Part shown: positions 48,597 to 60,380 of the stretch, piece after piece
Layout of the letters: every line of letters starts with the position of its first letter
Numbering within the stretch: the first letter of the stretch is position 1
From: Fragilaria crotonensis
Taxonomy: Eukaryota; Bacillariophyta; Fragilariophyceae; Fragilariales; Fragilariaceae
Reading direction: 5' to 3'
Assembly: GCA_022925895.1 (NCBI GenBank)
Contig: JAKSYS010000133.1
Span: 45,257 to 109,256, forward strand
Length of the DNA: 64,000 bases
Made by a program: the position numbers and the translations under genes
The notes under the pieces: model-generated
Seen by the model: only the letters and a program-made list of their open reading frames with translations
The model's database searches: none
Told to the model about the DNA's origin: nothing

Positions 48597-50139
48597 TCAT
48601 AGATCGGGATCATCGACCCCATAGTTCTCTTCATCGTAGTCCGCATCGCGAGGGTCGTTATGTCCCTCAAATTCACGAAGGCGCTTCCTGTTCAAATCCA
48701 GCTCATAGTCCATCGTAGAACTATCTAACAATGGCGCATCATTTGCATTGTCGCTGCGGGCGTTTTGTTGTAGTAGAGAATGTGTGGCAAATGCACCAGC
48801 CTCGCTTCTACCGACGATATCAATCCCTGGGGATAAAACAAGTGTAGAGACATGAGAAAATCTTTTATCGATCAAAAGTTAGAGTTGCTTATAGTTCCAT
48901 ACCTGCAAGTTGCTCCGTCATCTTTTGCTGACGACTTTTACCCTGAGGCTTGGCTGCCTCCACAGCTCGCACATTCCTTTCAACAATATGAACTTTCCAT
49001 GCCAGGCGACACATGATCATGCTGATCTGCTTTCCACCAGCGTGAAGCACAGTTTTCAAACTGTAGAGTGTTATCTTCTCGTCGATCCTTCCACTTGTTG
49101 AATCGGGACTGTAAATATCATTCGACAGCGTCATGTACTCAGGAAATTTGAGAAGGATATGCTTAGCAACACGCTTGCCATCGCTCTCAACAGCATTACG
49201 ATGCAAGTCCACAGCCTCTTGAACTCGTGGGCAAGAGCTCGACGCTTCTTTTGCCAGAAGAAGTTCATGGTCCAATCGAAAGCTGGCACACTGACCGGGA
49301 ACTTTGATGAGAATGTAGGGATTAGGTCCAGGAAGCAAATACGCTTGATAAAGGCCATCAGCGTATGCATCACGAGGGTCGACCGACAACTGAATCGAGA
49401 AGCCGTTGTGCAACTTGCGATCATGTTTCTTGTCGGTAAAATGAAAAATGCTGACGGTTTCACCATTCCTTTCTGGATGTTCCATATCAACCTCAACCTC
49501 GACTAGTAGTAAATATGTCATAGAACAAATGCAAAGGCATTGTGAGAAAAACCAAATCGCCTTCTAGTACTGTATCCCCCACCATTACTTACCAAACCTG
49601 GCGGCATCAGCCAAGACTTCGCGGATGTACAAATCCTCTTGTGAGGCAGGTCCGTCAGGAATAGGAACCGAAAATCTGTTGTGAGGCTGTGGTGAAGCGT
49701 GTGGGACACCGATTCCTCCTGGATACCTCATTCCGCCGGTGTATGGTACCAACTCGTCTGCGTTCCGTGACGGCGGCGGGGAGTGTACCAGGAATGATTG
49801 TGGTGAGTGCAGAGTGTCGATGCGGCCAAGCTTATCAAGGACAAGCAGTTGGTAGGCTTCAGGGCTCATTTTTTTCCAACGCATCACCTTGTTTTTCACA
49901 GCTTTTCTCAAGTCAGAATTGGGTCCTCCAAAGTCGTCCGGGTCTCTGTTGCAAATAGCCCTCACCGAAGCACTGTGCAATCCTCCACACAGTTCAACTT
50001 CACGCAAAAGCCGTCGCTCAACTTCTAAAGACAGGAGTTGATCATCAATCCTCTTTTTCTTCTTCTTACCTGGCTGAGAAGCAAAGTGCCCTTCTTCCAT
50101 TGCTGATATGGAATTTGTAAACAGGAGTCGAATTTGCAT
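48597..50139 (-). CDS. Three-exon gene of unknown function, 458 aa
   Basis: complement(join(48597-48826, 48903-49502, 49593-50139)). Introns of 90 bp (49503-49592, GTAAGT...CTAG) and 76 bp (48827-48902, GTATGG...CCCAG) keep the frame, and the sum (1377 nt) divides by three. Exon 1: a Lys-rich KKKKKRIDDQ stretch, a helical part (LSLEVERRLLREVELCGGL), KNKVMRWKKMSPEAYQLLVLDKLGR and a Pro-rich linker. Exon 2: a beta-rich part (VSIFHFTDKKHDRKLHNGF, LLPGPNPYILIKVPGQC) and ISMIMCRLAWKVHIVERNVR. Exon 3: an acidic end (YDEENYGVDDPDL). No known domain, no signal peptide or membrane helix; a nuclear protein is a reasonable guess. The clean splice structure and open frame argue for a real gene. A second ATG (MEEGHF) lies 13 codons in. 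Confidence 0.72.
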
Positions 50140-52224
50140 CTCCAGATATCACGATCGAAGTGTGTCTCAGCCATCGGTACATTTTTTACAAGGTTGTACA
50201 GCGGGGATAAATGATGGATTCTTGGGTAACAACTGGTTTACGACAGTGGATGGCCAACTTGATAAGACATATCGTATCTGAGCAGAGGTGAGCATAGACT
50301 TAAGTATCGTATGATGTGTGATTGGGGTCGAACCACAACAATATTGATGTTTGGACAGAGATCCACCTCAAACCCAGGTTGTCTGAGTACATCCATAGTC
50401 GTACTCCGAGTTCTCACTATGTGCTGAAATACATACGTATCAATGGAGACGTAACGCATACGCATATGTACCATCGACCTCAGATACCTGTCATTATCTT
50501 TTCTTCCCGTGTGGCGAGTTCTCATTTAAAGAAAACACGTTCCTCGACTAGTTTGACGAAGTAAATTGGCTCTTGAGCCAGTGGCTCAAGAGCCAATGGC
50601 TCAAGAGCCAGTGGCTCAAGAGCCAGTGGCTCAAGAGCCAATGGCTCAAGAGCCAGTGGCTCAAGAGCCAATGGCTCAAGAGCCAACGTCTTTTCTAAAT
50701 ATCCCTACATAGTACTCGTTCATCCAAGACATTGAATAAATGTCGTACTTGTCATAACAAACGATGTTAACAAAAGTTCCAAAAATAAGCACGGTTTTTA
50801 TTATAGTGGGTCAACAGAAGACATTCTATCATTTTGAAAACGTGGAATTATTTAGGTGTTCGTCGAACAAATTTCTGGTAGATAATCTGCGTGAAAGGTA
50901 CGAGACACATAAAAGAGCCGAATGTCCGGAACCTCCAGATATGCAGCATTTTTTGTTGCCGTCTTGCCTTGCCACCACGTGAACGAGACTCGTCGGCGAG
51001 GGTACAGTATGATACAGTTGATTCCAGTTGGAGCGCTTTAAGGCTGCGTGGATGGATACCACAAGGAACAGCACCGTATTTCGGATTTATTTGTATTGAA
51101 CTTACACACTAATGAGGACATGCATTTCAGTTGAAACTTCAAGTACATGGTTTGCAGTATAGGGAGTCATTGCCTCCTTGCATGTCCAGACATGGAGATC
51201 TGGATGCCTTTGCACCTAATTAAGGAAATGGAACAATCAGCTTCGTTTTTTCGAAGGTTTTTTCTGTCCTAAGTTTTAGATAGGCCTACATGACCGAATG
51301 TAACAGATACTGGAGTATTCAACTTGGGATGGAGTGAAGACGAGCGTTATATTATATAGAACAACGACACCTTATGACGTACGTACACTTTTCATTGTAT
51401 CAGGGTGTATGTTCTATACTGCGGATCGACGTCGCAATAGAGTGTACTCTACTAGTAATAAAAGTCTACGACGAAGTTATTGGATGTTTTCATGCGCATG
51501 ATATCAGTCAACATAGACAGAATCGTCAAAGTGCATGAAATGTCTTTCATGCGGATGCGCACACACGAATGGCCTTCGTCATTTCCCTCCATCAGATCCT
51601 TTGAAAAATGTGCGAGTGCATCAACTTTTCGGGCACATGAAATGATTGGTTCGCCGCCCTCATGATGAATGAAGGCAAATCATCATTGTTTCAACAGGTT
51701 TGGACCTACAAGTATCAACTGTGATTCTTGCAATGTACTCGTATGATATGCATGCATATTCAGGTCAACCACACAATGCAGTGACCACCAACAATGACTT
51801 CCAAAAGCGAGATTCCGAGGTAAGGAATTCGATGCGAATGAATGTCACAAATTCGAAAGTGCGTTTCGAACTTAGAACTTCGAGTACGATCATGTATTGT
51901 ACCATACACTCATACACATATGACAAATGACAATACAGGTTCTCGAAAAGAGGTAATTTTAACAACGGAAGCTTAGCTATTCTACTATTATAAATGCTGG
52001 AGGTACTCTGTACTCTGTAGTCTGTACTCTGTACTCTGCATTACAAGTACCGTTGTATTAGCTTATAGAAGAACTTGTGTGCTGCTACTATATTGTGTTC
52101 GTACTTACTGGTAATTGCATCAAGCACGGCACGGCAGGATCTCCCGAAGATCAAGAACATCAACAACATAATTCTTCCAGATATTCATCACCATTCATTG
52201 CGATTGGGCAAAACTCCAGACGCA
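50140..52224. other. Intergenic region with a hairpin-repeat array, nothing else secure
   Basis: Apart from the 15-bp array at 50568-50687 only weak short frames occur. A short run of GTACTCT/GTAGTCT words lies near 52005-52040, just before the DUF6824-like gene. The open frame of that gene extends back to a TTG at 52075 and may include part of an upstream exon. Confidence 0.4.
50568..50687 (+). repeat. 15-bp tandem array of GGCTCAAGAGCC hairpin units, second locus
   Basis: Eight units start at 50568, 50583, 50598, 50613, 50628, 50643, 50658 and 50673, exactly 15 bp apart, alternating CAGT and CAAT spacers. The first unit has TT instead of AA in the hairpin loop. Same unit as 43169-43262. 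Confidence 0.95.
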
Positions 52225-53853
52225 ATGAATCCCTACTCTAATCTGGGAGCATCCACCCGAATGTCGAAAACTCTGCGTCCACCTCCTGCAGACGAGAATG
52301 ACGACGACGGTGATGATGACAACGTCCAAGATGATGATGATGATGATGAAGCTGATCATGTGGAAGATGTGCCTTCAAGTGATGGTGTTGTTGTGCCGCA
52401 AGACGCACACTGTGTGGTTGACCCAAAGTCAGGATTAGCAGCTCTCTTACAGGTTGTTGCGAATACATGCGAATCGCATGAACGGGAAAATGTGAATCGA
52501 ACCACACGGTTGGTGCATCTACCAGATTCTGCAGTGAGCAATCACAAACACCACCAGTACCACGAATATCAACAACAACAACAACAACAATTCGCAGATG
52601 TGACAGACACTACAACATCTGCAATGAATGGTCCACTACATGTCGAAGCAGTTGGGGAGCTGAAACATGGTGGTGATGACAAGAAGATTGTTTACGGTGA
52701 TGTTCACAGTAGCTTTAGTGCGAATGAGGGCTTAAAAGTGCGAATCGACCCGAAAACTATTTCGAGTGCTGGACTACCAACAAATTCGACAGAACCAGCA
52801 ACAATAACGCCAGACGGATTGTTACACAATGAAAAGAATGAACAGGAACATCGTCCTGCATCTGACTCAAAACAATACGACCAACGGCGAAGCAATGCGG
52901 CAACAAAGTCCGAATATAAATCAGGAATCCGTGGTGAATATTCGGATAGACCAGCTAATCACAACCCTCTCGCCATCGCAGCATCCATGCAATCGAATCT
53001 GAAAGAATCGCCTGTACGGGATGTTACGGATGCTACTACTCCTACTAGCACTCACCAACAACGAACGGCACCATCACGCGAACCCATATCACGAGGTGGT
53101 GGTCCAACCAAGAGCAATGACTACCATGCCATCACCCCCTCTGAAACTCGCAGAACGACGAACAATCCAGATGGTGATCTTAGCCAGTACAATCGCAGTG
53201 AGATGCTACGACCAGCATTGGACTCGAGTAGGGTGGAGTCTGCGGCCCGACATGCACCACTGCAGCCGTCGCAAGTCGCATCGTTCCAGGTCGAACAACA
53301 AGAAGAAGAAAAGGTCAACATTGTCCATGTGAACCTCAATGCCCAACTTCTGCGGCCGCGAGTGGCTGGTTCCAATGCCGAAGTTGAAGAAGAAGAACAC
53401 GACGATGAGGAAGACATTGGCAATCTTGCGCAACATCCAGAATCTGCCGCAGCTGCTGCTGCCAGCGAAAGTGACGATGGACATGAACTAGAAGTCATGG
53501 TCCCAGAACCTCGACCCACGGATATATTATTGGGACGTGGTCCTGCCTGTTATGGTCACCAGGGTAATCAACGATTCCGCATGCTAATTCACAGACATCG
53601 ACACTTGTACCGCAACCAAGCCCCGAGGCGTGAAAAGGCCATGCTGGTGCACGGCCTGGTATCGCTAATTTTGCAAGATGGTGGACGATTCTTGCAAGAG
53701 CGATCGGGCATGTGGTACGAAGTGTCACCACAAATTGCCCGGAAAAAGGTGGGCCACGCTCTCCGAGATGCACGACTCCGACAACAAGAGCTGGATCAGC
53801 ATCGGGTGGCAGAATCGCGGCGAAGGAGCTCAAGCAACAACAACAACTTGTAG
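52225..53853 (+). CDS. DUF6824-like protein with a long disordered N-terminus
   Basis: ATG at 52225, TAG at 53851-53853, 542 aa; the frame is open for 50 more codons upstream but without ATG. The first ~420 residues are low-complexity: acidic runs, Gln runs (EYQQQQQQQ), Ser/Thr/His-rich. The last ~110 residues form a compact domain: EPRPTDILLGRGPACYGHQG, NQRFRMLIHRHRHLYR, PRREKAMLVHGLVSLILQDG, GRFLQERSGMWYEVS and ARKKVGHALRDARLRQQE. This is the pattern of DUF6824, found many times in diatoms (PTDILLGRG ... N..FR ... GGRFL ... W ... HALRD), thought to be nuclear or DNA-related but of unknown function. Poly-Gln and acidic tracts fit a transcriptional regulator; that is inference. Confidence 0.85.
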   Translation: MNPYSNLGASTRMSKTLRPPPADENDDDGDDDNVQDDDDDDEADHVEDVPSSDGVVVPQDAHCVVDPKSGLAALLQVVANTCESHERENVNRTTRLVHLPDSAVSNHKHHQYHEYQQQQQQQFADVTDTTTSAMNGPLHVEAVGELKHGGDDKKIVYGDVHSSFSANEGLKVRIDPKTISSAGLPTNSTEPATITPDGLLHNEKNEQEHRPASDSKQYDQRRSNAATKSEYKSGIRGEYSDRPANHNPLAIAASMQSNLKESPVRDVTDATTPTSTHQQRTAPSREPISRGGGPTKSNDYHAITPSETRRTTNNPDGDLSQYNRSEMLRPALDSSRVESAARHAPLQPSQVASFQVEQQEEEKVNIVHVNLNAQLLRPRVAGSNAEVEEEEHDDEEDIGNLAQHPESAAAAAASESDDGHELEVMVPEPRPTDILLGRGPACYGHQGNQRFRMLIHRHRHLYRNQAPRREKAMLVHGLVSLILQDGGRFLQERSGMWYEVSPQIARKKVGHALRDARLRQQELDQHRVAESRRRSSSNNNNL

Positions 53854-54020
53854 GTAAAGGGAAGGAACGTTTAAGGGGAAGGTTTGCTGCCAAAATTGAC
53901 GTCATTTCTTGGGTGCAAACGCTAATAGTTCAACATCTTCTTAGGCATGCTTTGCCGCGCAAGATCTGCAACACAAAGCACAATTTCTAACGAGTCACCA
54001 CTCGTTCAGCCTATATGTTT

Positions 54021-57000
54021 TTAATTGCCGTAGAACTCCTTCACGCCGCTAGCCAACTTTTCGCACGTATCCTTTGCATCTCCCAACAACATGCTAGTGT
54101 TTTCCTTGATAAAGACTGGATTGTCCACGCCGGCATACCCAGCCGCCAATGATCTCTTCATAACAATCACTTGCTTGGCATTCCAGACTCGCAGAACTGG
54201 CATGCCCGCAATTTGAGAGTTGGGATCATCTTCCGCTGCAGAATTGACAGTGTCGTTGGCGCCAACCACCAGGGCTACATCCGTGGCTCCAAAATCGTCG
54301 TTGATCTCTTCCATCTCCTCAACAATGTCGTACGGAACACCCGCTTCAGCAAGCAACACATTCAATTGTCCCGGCATGCGTCCAGCCACAGGATGAATCG
54401 CAAAGCGGACCTTCTTTCCACTCTTGATGAGGCTTTCCACCATTTCCTTCAAGGGGTATTGGCCCTTGGCTACTGCCAGTCCATAACCAGGGACAATGAT
54501 GATACTCTCCGAATCAGTGAGAAGTTTGACAGTGTCTTCGACGTTGGTGATGGTGGTTTCTCCCTCAAACTTCATGGCCTCGCCACCTCCTGACGCCTTG
54601 GTGCCGAATCCGCCAGTGATGACAGACACAATGTCGCGGTTCATGGCATCGCACATAATCTTGGTCAACGCAGCTCCAGAGCAACCAATCAACGCACCAA
54701 CAGTTGTCAAGATTGGCATGTCAAGCATGAATCCTTCGGCACAGAGAGCCCAGCCTGAGTAACTGTTCAAAACAGTAATTACTGAAATTGGTGAGCAGCG
54801 GAATTGTGAGTCATGGAGATTAATCAACTAATCGCAAAATAAGGTGAGGATACCACGCACCGACTGGCATGTCAGCCCCTCCGATCGAGGCTGTCATGTG
54901 CCATCCAAGAACTCCACTGGTGGTCAAGGCACCGCCCAGACAGGCAATTCCTGTGCCCACCTCCGGTGCACCCATCAGAACGGCTCCAGCTCCGAGCGTT
55001 GCGGCGCCCAGACCCAAGTTGATCTGATCCCTTCCTTTCAACTGCAGCGGCGCTGATCCGAGACGACCATCGAGCTTGCCAAAGGCAACGAGGGATCCGG
55101 TTGTTGTGACGGATCCAATGACTGTGGCCAAATAGATACTGGCAAGATGGACAGTGTCCAACTGCTTGGCATCTGGAAAGTTCACGTAATCTCCAATGGC
55201 AGCTGCACTGGCGGCGATTCCGACCAACGAGTGGAAGGCAGCCACAGTCTGTGGTAACGACGTCGGCTCCACTTTGTTGCCAATAACATATCCAGCGGCT
55301 CCTCCGAGGCCCATCCAACCCGCAATAGCAGCCGTGGCGCCCAGGGACGGGGACAAATGTCCCAGGGTCGAAGCAACGCCCAACAATACTCCAGTCTGTC
55401 CAGATACGAGACCCAAACGAGCCGTCGATTGCGACGCTAAACCTCCAATACCTCCAATACAAAGCAAACCCGAAAGTGTGGCTGCACCGGCGTGAATCTC
55501 GGGGAAATTACCAGACATGGCGCCGGCACCGTACAGTGCCAACGTGGTAGCGGCTGGGATGCCGTACAAGTTATAGAACTCTGGAGGATCGTCGGGACGC
55601 TTGAACATGTCCAACATTTTCTTGGTGACAATAAAACCACCTTGATAAAACGAGGAAGCGTGAGTTAGACGTCTTCATCAGGTAAACAATGCGTGCCAGA
55701 TACAAAAGCAGTTTCAATTTTCACTCACCAACAATATTGACTGTCGACAGAGTTGTGGCAGCCGCTCCCAAGATCGTCACTGGAGTGCTAGTACTATGAG
55801 CCAGTAAGTGCATTCCTCCCAATGCTGTTGTTCCACTAATGGCATTGGTAACTGCCATGAGCGGCGAATGGAGGGAATGGGATACCCCCAAGACAACTTG
55901 AACTCCAATCACATTGGAAAGGGCAAAGGTGGTAAACATGGCAGAGAATGCAGGATTTGGCGCGCAGGCACCCATGGCGAGAATTGCAGTGGCACTGTAG
56001 CCGACTCGTTTGGCACCGGCCAGGTAGGGAGCTCGGTAATCGACAACTGTCGGCTTAATATCTACTTGTTTCTCAGCAGCTGGGGTCGGAGGACGTTCTG
56101 GAAGTGGGGCTGGGTACATCATTTCTCCATTCTCCAAGACCAACATTCCACGAACAGCTTCGTCCTTGTGGTCAATATAGAACATGTTTGGGTTCTTGGT
56201 GGTATGGGGTCCGGCCGATAGCAAAAACTTGGAAATGTTATTTGCATAAAGAGCTGACGAGGTGGTGGGAAGTCGCGATGGCAGATCCGTGTATCCCAAG
56301 CATGTGACACCATTGTCGGTCACAATGCGCTGATCGCGCACAGTGGTTTCAACATTGCCTCCCGATTCTGCCGCCAGATCGACCGTCACGGACCCCGACT
56401 TCATCTTGGCCACCATATCCTTGGTGATCATGATGGGAGCCTTGCGTCCTGGGATCAGTGCAGTTGTAATGATAATATCCACTTCTTCGCATTGCTTGCT
56501 GAGCATCTGAGCCGCCGCAGCGTGCCATTCGGGTGACATTTCCTTGGCATATCCTCCGGCGCCGGAACCATCTTCCTGAAAATTGACTTGCAAAAAGTGA
56601 CCTCCCATGGCTTCCACTTGTTCCTTGGTAACTGGTCGGACGTCAAACGCGCGGACAACGGCTCCCATATTCTTGGCCGTCTGAATGGCGGCCAACCCGG
56701 CCACGCCTGTCCCGAGGACCAACACTTTGGCAGGTGGGACTTTTCCTGCTGCCTAAAAGAAAGTGGTCAGTCAAAGAAGGAATATGAGTAACATGAATGT
56801 GAGATATCATGCTGATCGTTGTACATGGTATTGTTCGGATCCGCACGACACAACAATTTGTGTATAAACAGTCACGACAAGATACCTACCGTCATTTGTC
56901 CTGCGAAAAATCGTCCAAATTCATGTGCGGCCTCGAGGACGGCACGATATCCAGAAATGTTTGCCTGAGACGAAAGAGCATCGTAGGTTTGTCCTCGACT

Positions 57001-57643
57001 GAGTGTACGAGGAATGCAATCCATGGCCAACACGGTTGCCTTTTTGGCTTGCAACTGCTGTACCAAGTCTTCATTCTGCTTGGGGTAGAGAAAGGAGATC
57101 AAAGTCTTGTTGGGTCCCAGAGCTTGAATCTCATCTGGTGTGGGAGGTCGGACCTGAAGAATGATATTGTGGTGGTGGTTGAGGTATTGTGATTGAGGAA
57201 GCGAATTATTATGGGTAAGGTTATCATCCACGATCTACCATATCCCATTTTGAAAACGAAACAACACTCACCTTGAGAACAATATCAGCTTCATCCCAAA
57301 CTCGATCGACAATTTTCGCTCCGGCTGCTTCGTAATCGGCATTTGAAAAGTAGGATGCTGCACCGGCGTTCGTCTCGACCACAACATTAAATCCAGGTGT
57401 GACCAATCGTTTGACCGATTCGGGTGTGGCTGCCACACGTTTCTCCAATGCAAAGGTTTCCTTGGGAATTCCCACAGTCAATGCAGTGTATGGAGTTCCC
57501 AATAGTGAAGTTGTGGTTGTTGTGTCTGACGATGATGATGCAGAGAAGGTGCGTAACATCATTCGAGACGACAACAATCGATTGTGGTCTACAAGACCAC
57601 GACGGATCGCAGCGATGCGGGAGAAGGAGACTGTCATTGTCAT
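54021..57643 (-). CDS. NNT: Mitochondrial proton-translocating NAD(P)+ transhydrogenase
   Basis: complement(join(54021-54781, 54861-55640, 55729-56752, 56890-57153, 57272-57643)); all four introns (79, 88, 137, 118 bp) are GT-AG and keep the frame, giving 1066 aa, close to the animal enzyme. Residues 1-45 are Arg/Ser-rich without acid clusters until D40, a mitochondrial transit peptide. Domain I follows ([23 protein letters not shown]-binding [15 protein letters not shown] near residue 225). Membrane domain II spans exons 3-4 ([20 protein letters not shown], GPxG-like small-residue helices). Domain III is in exon 5 ([41 protein letters not shown], the NADP site). The enzyme couples NADH oxidation by NADP+ to proton flow across the inner membrane, supplying mitochondrial NADPH. 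The alpha and beta subunits are fused in one chain in the alpha-beta order. Confidence 0.95.
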
Positions 57644-58694
57644 TGATAATTAGTTGAACCTTCTGGTAGTCCTCGTAGGTTATACTGGTAATCGAATGGA
57701 TAGGGAATTTGGAAATCTCTGTCGCAAGGAGGAAAAGAGTGCAGTGTGTCAGTGTGCATGGAACGCGACGTGAGAGTAGAGTCATTTGACAACCCCGCCA
57801 AATGCGATCCAACAAACAACAGTCAACAGTTGTCCATTGATCCATTCCGTCCGAGATCAACGCGGAGACACTTACATCGTACAAGCAAAGCGTACTCTAC
57901 CAGTCCTTCCAACTACAGCACTATAACAATCCACAACGTCCAGAGTCTTGAGCACTTTTCACGCTCGTCTCAAATGAATGCAGTTGACAGTAATCTGAGA
58001 TGAAAGCTGTAGGACTCCGAGACTCCGACTACCGGCAACCTGCAATCAGTAAGACTTGAATGCCTTCTTTGAATTTATAGGACGACAGTCGTTGACCGTT
58101 GACAGATGCCTGTACAGATGCCGATATCTGATTTGGAAAAACAATCCTTCCCTCGTAGATGTAAGGATGGTAAAGGTTGATTGCTGTCCAAAAGATACCG
58201 GTTTCCATGCACCTTGACAAGTGTCAGCAACGAAAAAAGATCGGAAAGGCTTCTTCATACCGTAAATTACGGTTTCGCACTTACGCAGTACTTAGAAGAA
58301 ATTTTTCGACGCTGTTGAACCCTCGCCTGCAGAACTCATTTGATATATGTCATATCATTAGGAGAAATCTTTTTCTGCGAGATACTGGTGCAGAGTGCAG
58401 ATGGACAGGCGATACTGTGTGATATTCGATATCATACAGAGCCAAAGGTAGACTACAAGTACTCCAGTATGTTTGTCATGCAGTTTTGCAGGCGTCACAT
58501 ACCTCATATTCTCATATGTAGAATACAAATTGAAGTTCTCGTTCTTGTGTTCCAAGTTCCAAGTATGAGCATTCAGCACACCAGCACTGTATCACTGCCA
58601 TTATATCATAGCTTGCGTATTCGCGACCAATGCAGAAGATACACAGCAAATGAAGATGATTGCAATGTGATATGTGATTGGTCCATATGAACGT
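57644..58694. other. Upstream region of the transhydrogenase gene
   Basis: No gene recognised. A motif-rich stretch with CACTCTTTTCC near 57735 could belong to the transhydrogenase promoter. The rest to 58694 is ordinary sequence before the decayed dehydrogenase copy. Confidence 0.4.
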
Positions 58695-60030
58695 AGCCAA
58701 GGAAGGAGGGTGCGTAACAGGAAGTGTATTCGTTCCTGACGGTCGTTGGCCCAGTCAGTACAGTTACCTTTTCGTATGACTTTACCCTTGGGGAGATGTA
58801 TAATTTGGTGAAGGACAATGACATTGAGTGCGGAACGTGTGTACCACCCGTGTCTGGATATCGCAACGAGTCCTTTAACAAGCTAGACTGTATTGTGAAT
58901 GTCCTCTTTGGCCCACTTCCAAATGGCATGCAGGCACTATATACCTAGTGTCTCAATCACGCGTGGATGGACTGCGGTACGTCCGATTGCTGTTATTTCG
59001 CGTAACGAAACAAAACCAGCGGACGCCAGTGAAATTGTTCCATTCGATGGCAGCAATAGCATTGATCCGGATTGGGTGACGTACTGGCATACCTCTGGGG
59101 TTTTGGAGAAGGAGAATCGTTCACAGCGATGAACGCGCGGGGCATTCGCATCAGGATCAAGGAGAATGCACGGTCAAGTTAACTGGGACAGATGTATTAG
59201 GGTTATCCAATGTGACTTTTGTTACAATCGCTTTGGGCGAACGACCTACAGCTCAGATGCTTTCTCCTTCTTCGGGAAAAACATTCATGGAGTTGCCGAG
59301 GCCCAGTACGCAATTGTTTGTTTTGGGAAGTCGACATGCACCACTCAACGCAGAATCGAATCCTCGGCAACACCACGTTGTGTGTCGCGAGTCGTCAAAC
59401 CCCGGCTCGTCGACATCTTAGTCGACATCTTTCCTTCCGGGCTAGACGTTCTGATCGGCGGCTCTCCCATTACGATGCCGAAGACGAAATTCTCCTGAGA
59501 GAACCATGAAATGAGCCTTGACGATGATGTTCATCCTCCATACACCTTCACTTCTTGGTCTGACGGCGATGAGCATTCACATACCGTCCGTATTCCTCAT
59601 GCTTCGTCCACCACCCTTCACGTGTATCGTTTTCACTCATAGATCCCACTCGAAACTGCAATTCTTCCGACAGATGCGGGATGTGCAAAGGCTACTGCCA
59701 GAACGGTGACAAATGCCAAAGCTGCTCTTTTGCTACAAGAAGGGAGGCAGTGATGGATTCCAGCACTGATTGGCGTACGACCTTAATGTCCTCGACAGTG
59801 TCTGCTGGACCCACAGGGGAGCACCAACCGTCAAAGGCAAACGGCACAACCACAAGCCGCACCCACCGATATGTCACAGACTCGCCATCAATGAGGCCAC
59901 TGCGAACGAACCTGATGCTGTACCCCCACACACACAAGCCTACCAGATCCGTTGACGCAACAGCCAAACCAACTACAGCACGCGTTATGCCAATGTTACT
60001 GATACTGCTGAAATTCCATCACAACAAGTG
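58695..60030 (+). pseudogene. Third, decayed copy of the sugar dehydrogenase-PKD gene
   Basis: Fragments in several frames follow the same order as the intact gene. GGCVTGSVFVPDGRWP and LGEMYNLVKDNDIECGTCVP with GYRNESFNKLDCIVNVLFGP (58700-58940) belong to the propeller. IVPFDGSNSIDPDWVTYWH (59040-59090) is the PKD start, LGERPTAQMLSP follows (59230), then DDVHPPYTFTSWSDGDEHSH (59525-59580) and a Cys-rich CGMCKGYCQNGDKCQSC (59680) ending DSSTDW. A Pro/Thr-rich stalk is recognisable near 59830-59990. The N-terminal half of the propeller is missing. Frameshifts and stops are too many for sequencing error. Divergence is far greater than between the other two copies. Confidence 0.8.
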
Positions 60031-60380
60031 GGGATTTTTGTCCAAGTTTTGGTGATGGCAGCTCGTTTGGTTCTTGCATGATGTATCTTTTTGTTGCTCC
60101 TGCCACTTTTCGTTCTAGGATGATTTCGCCTGTGATTGTGCATTCTTTGGCTGGGGGGGAGTTTGCCACAATGATTAGTTTCCTATATAATCCAACTTGT
60201 GTTAATGTTGTAGAGTATCGAATGTCGTTTGTCATGGACATCATTTGACTCTTGCATTAACACTTAACACTTAACAATAGGTTTTAATCATCGTCAAACT
60301 TCAGGATACCAGAAATGTTGAACGACAGATGTGAAGCGTAAGCTTCGTGTCAATACTCCATCGAAAACGAGACAGTCCAA
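60031..60380. other. Short intergenic region with a small minus-strand ORF
   Basis: An ATG at 60242-60244 opens 82 codons on the minus strand (LYRKLIIVANSPPAKECTIT ... KSPLVVMEFQQYQ), ending at 59996 over the pseudogene tail. Nothing supports it beyond being open. Confidence 0.25.

Noticed and set aside
59996-60244. 82-codon minus-strand frame as a gene
   Set aside because: It has an ATG but lies over the tail of the dehydrogenase pseudogene and has no other support.
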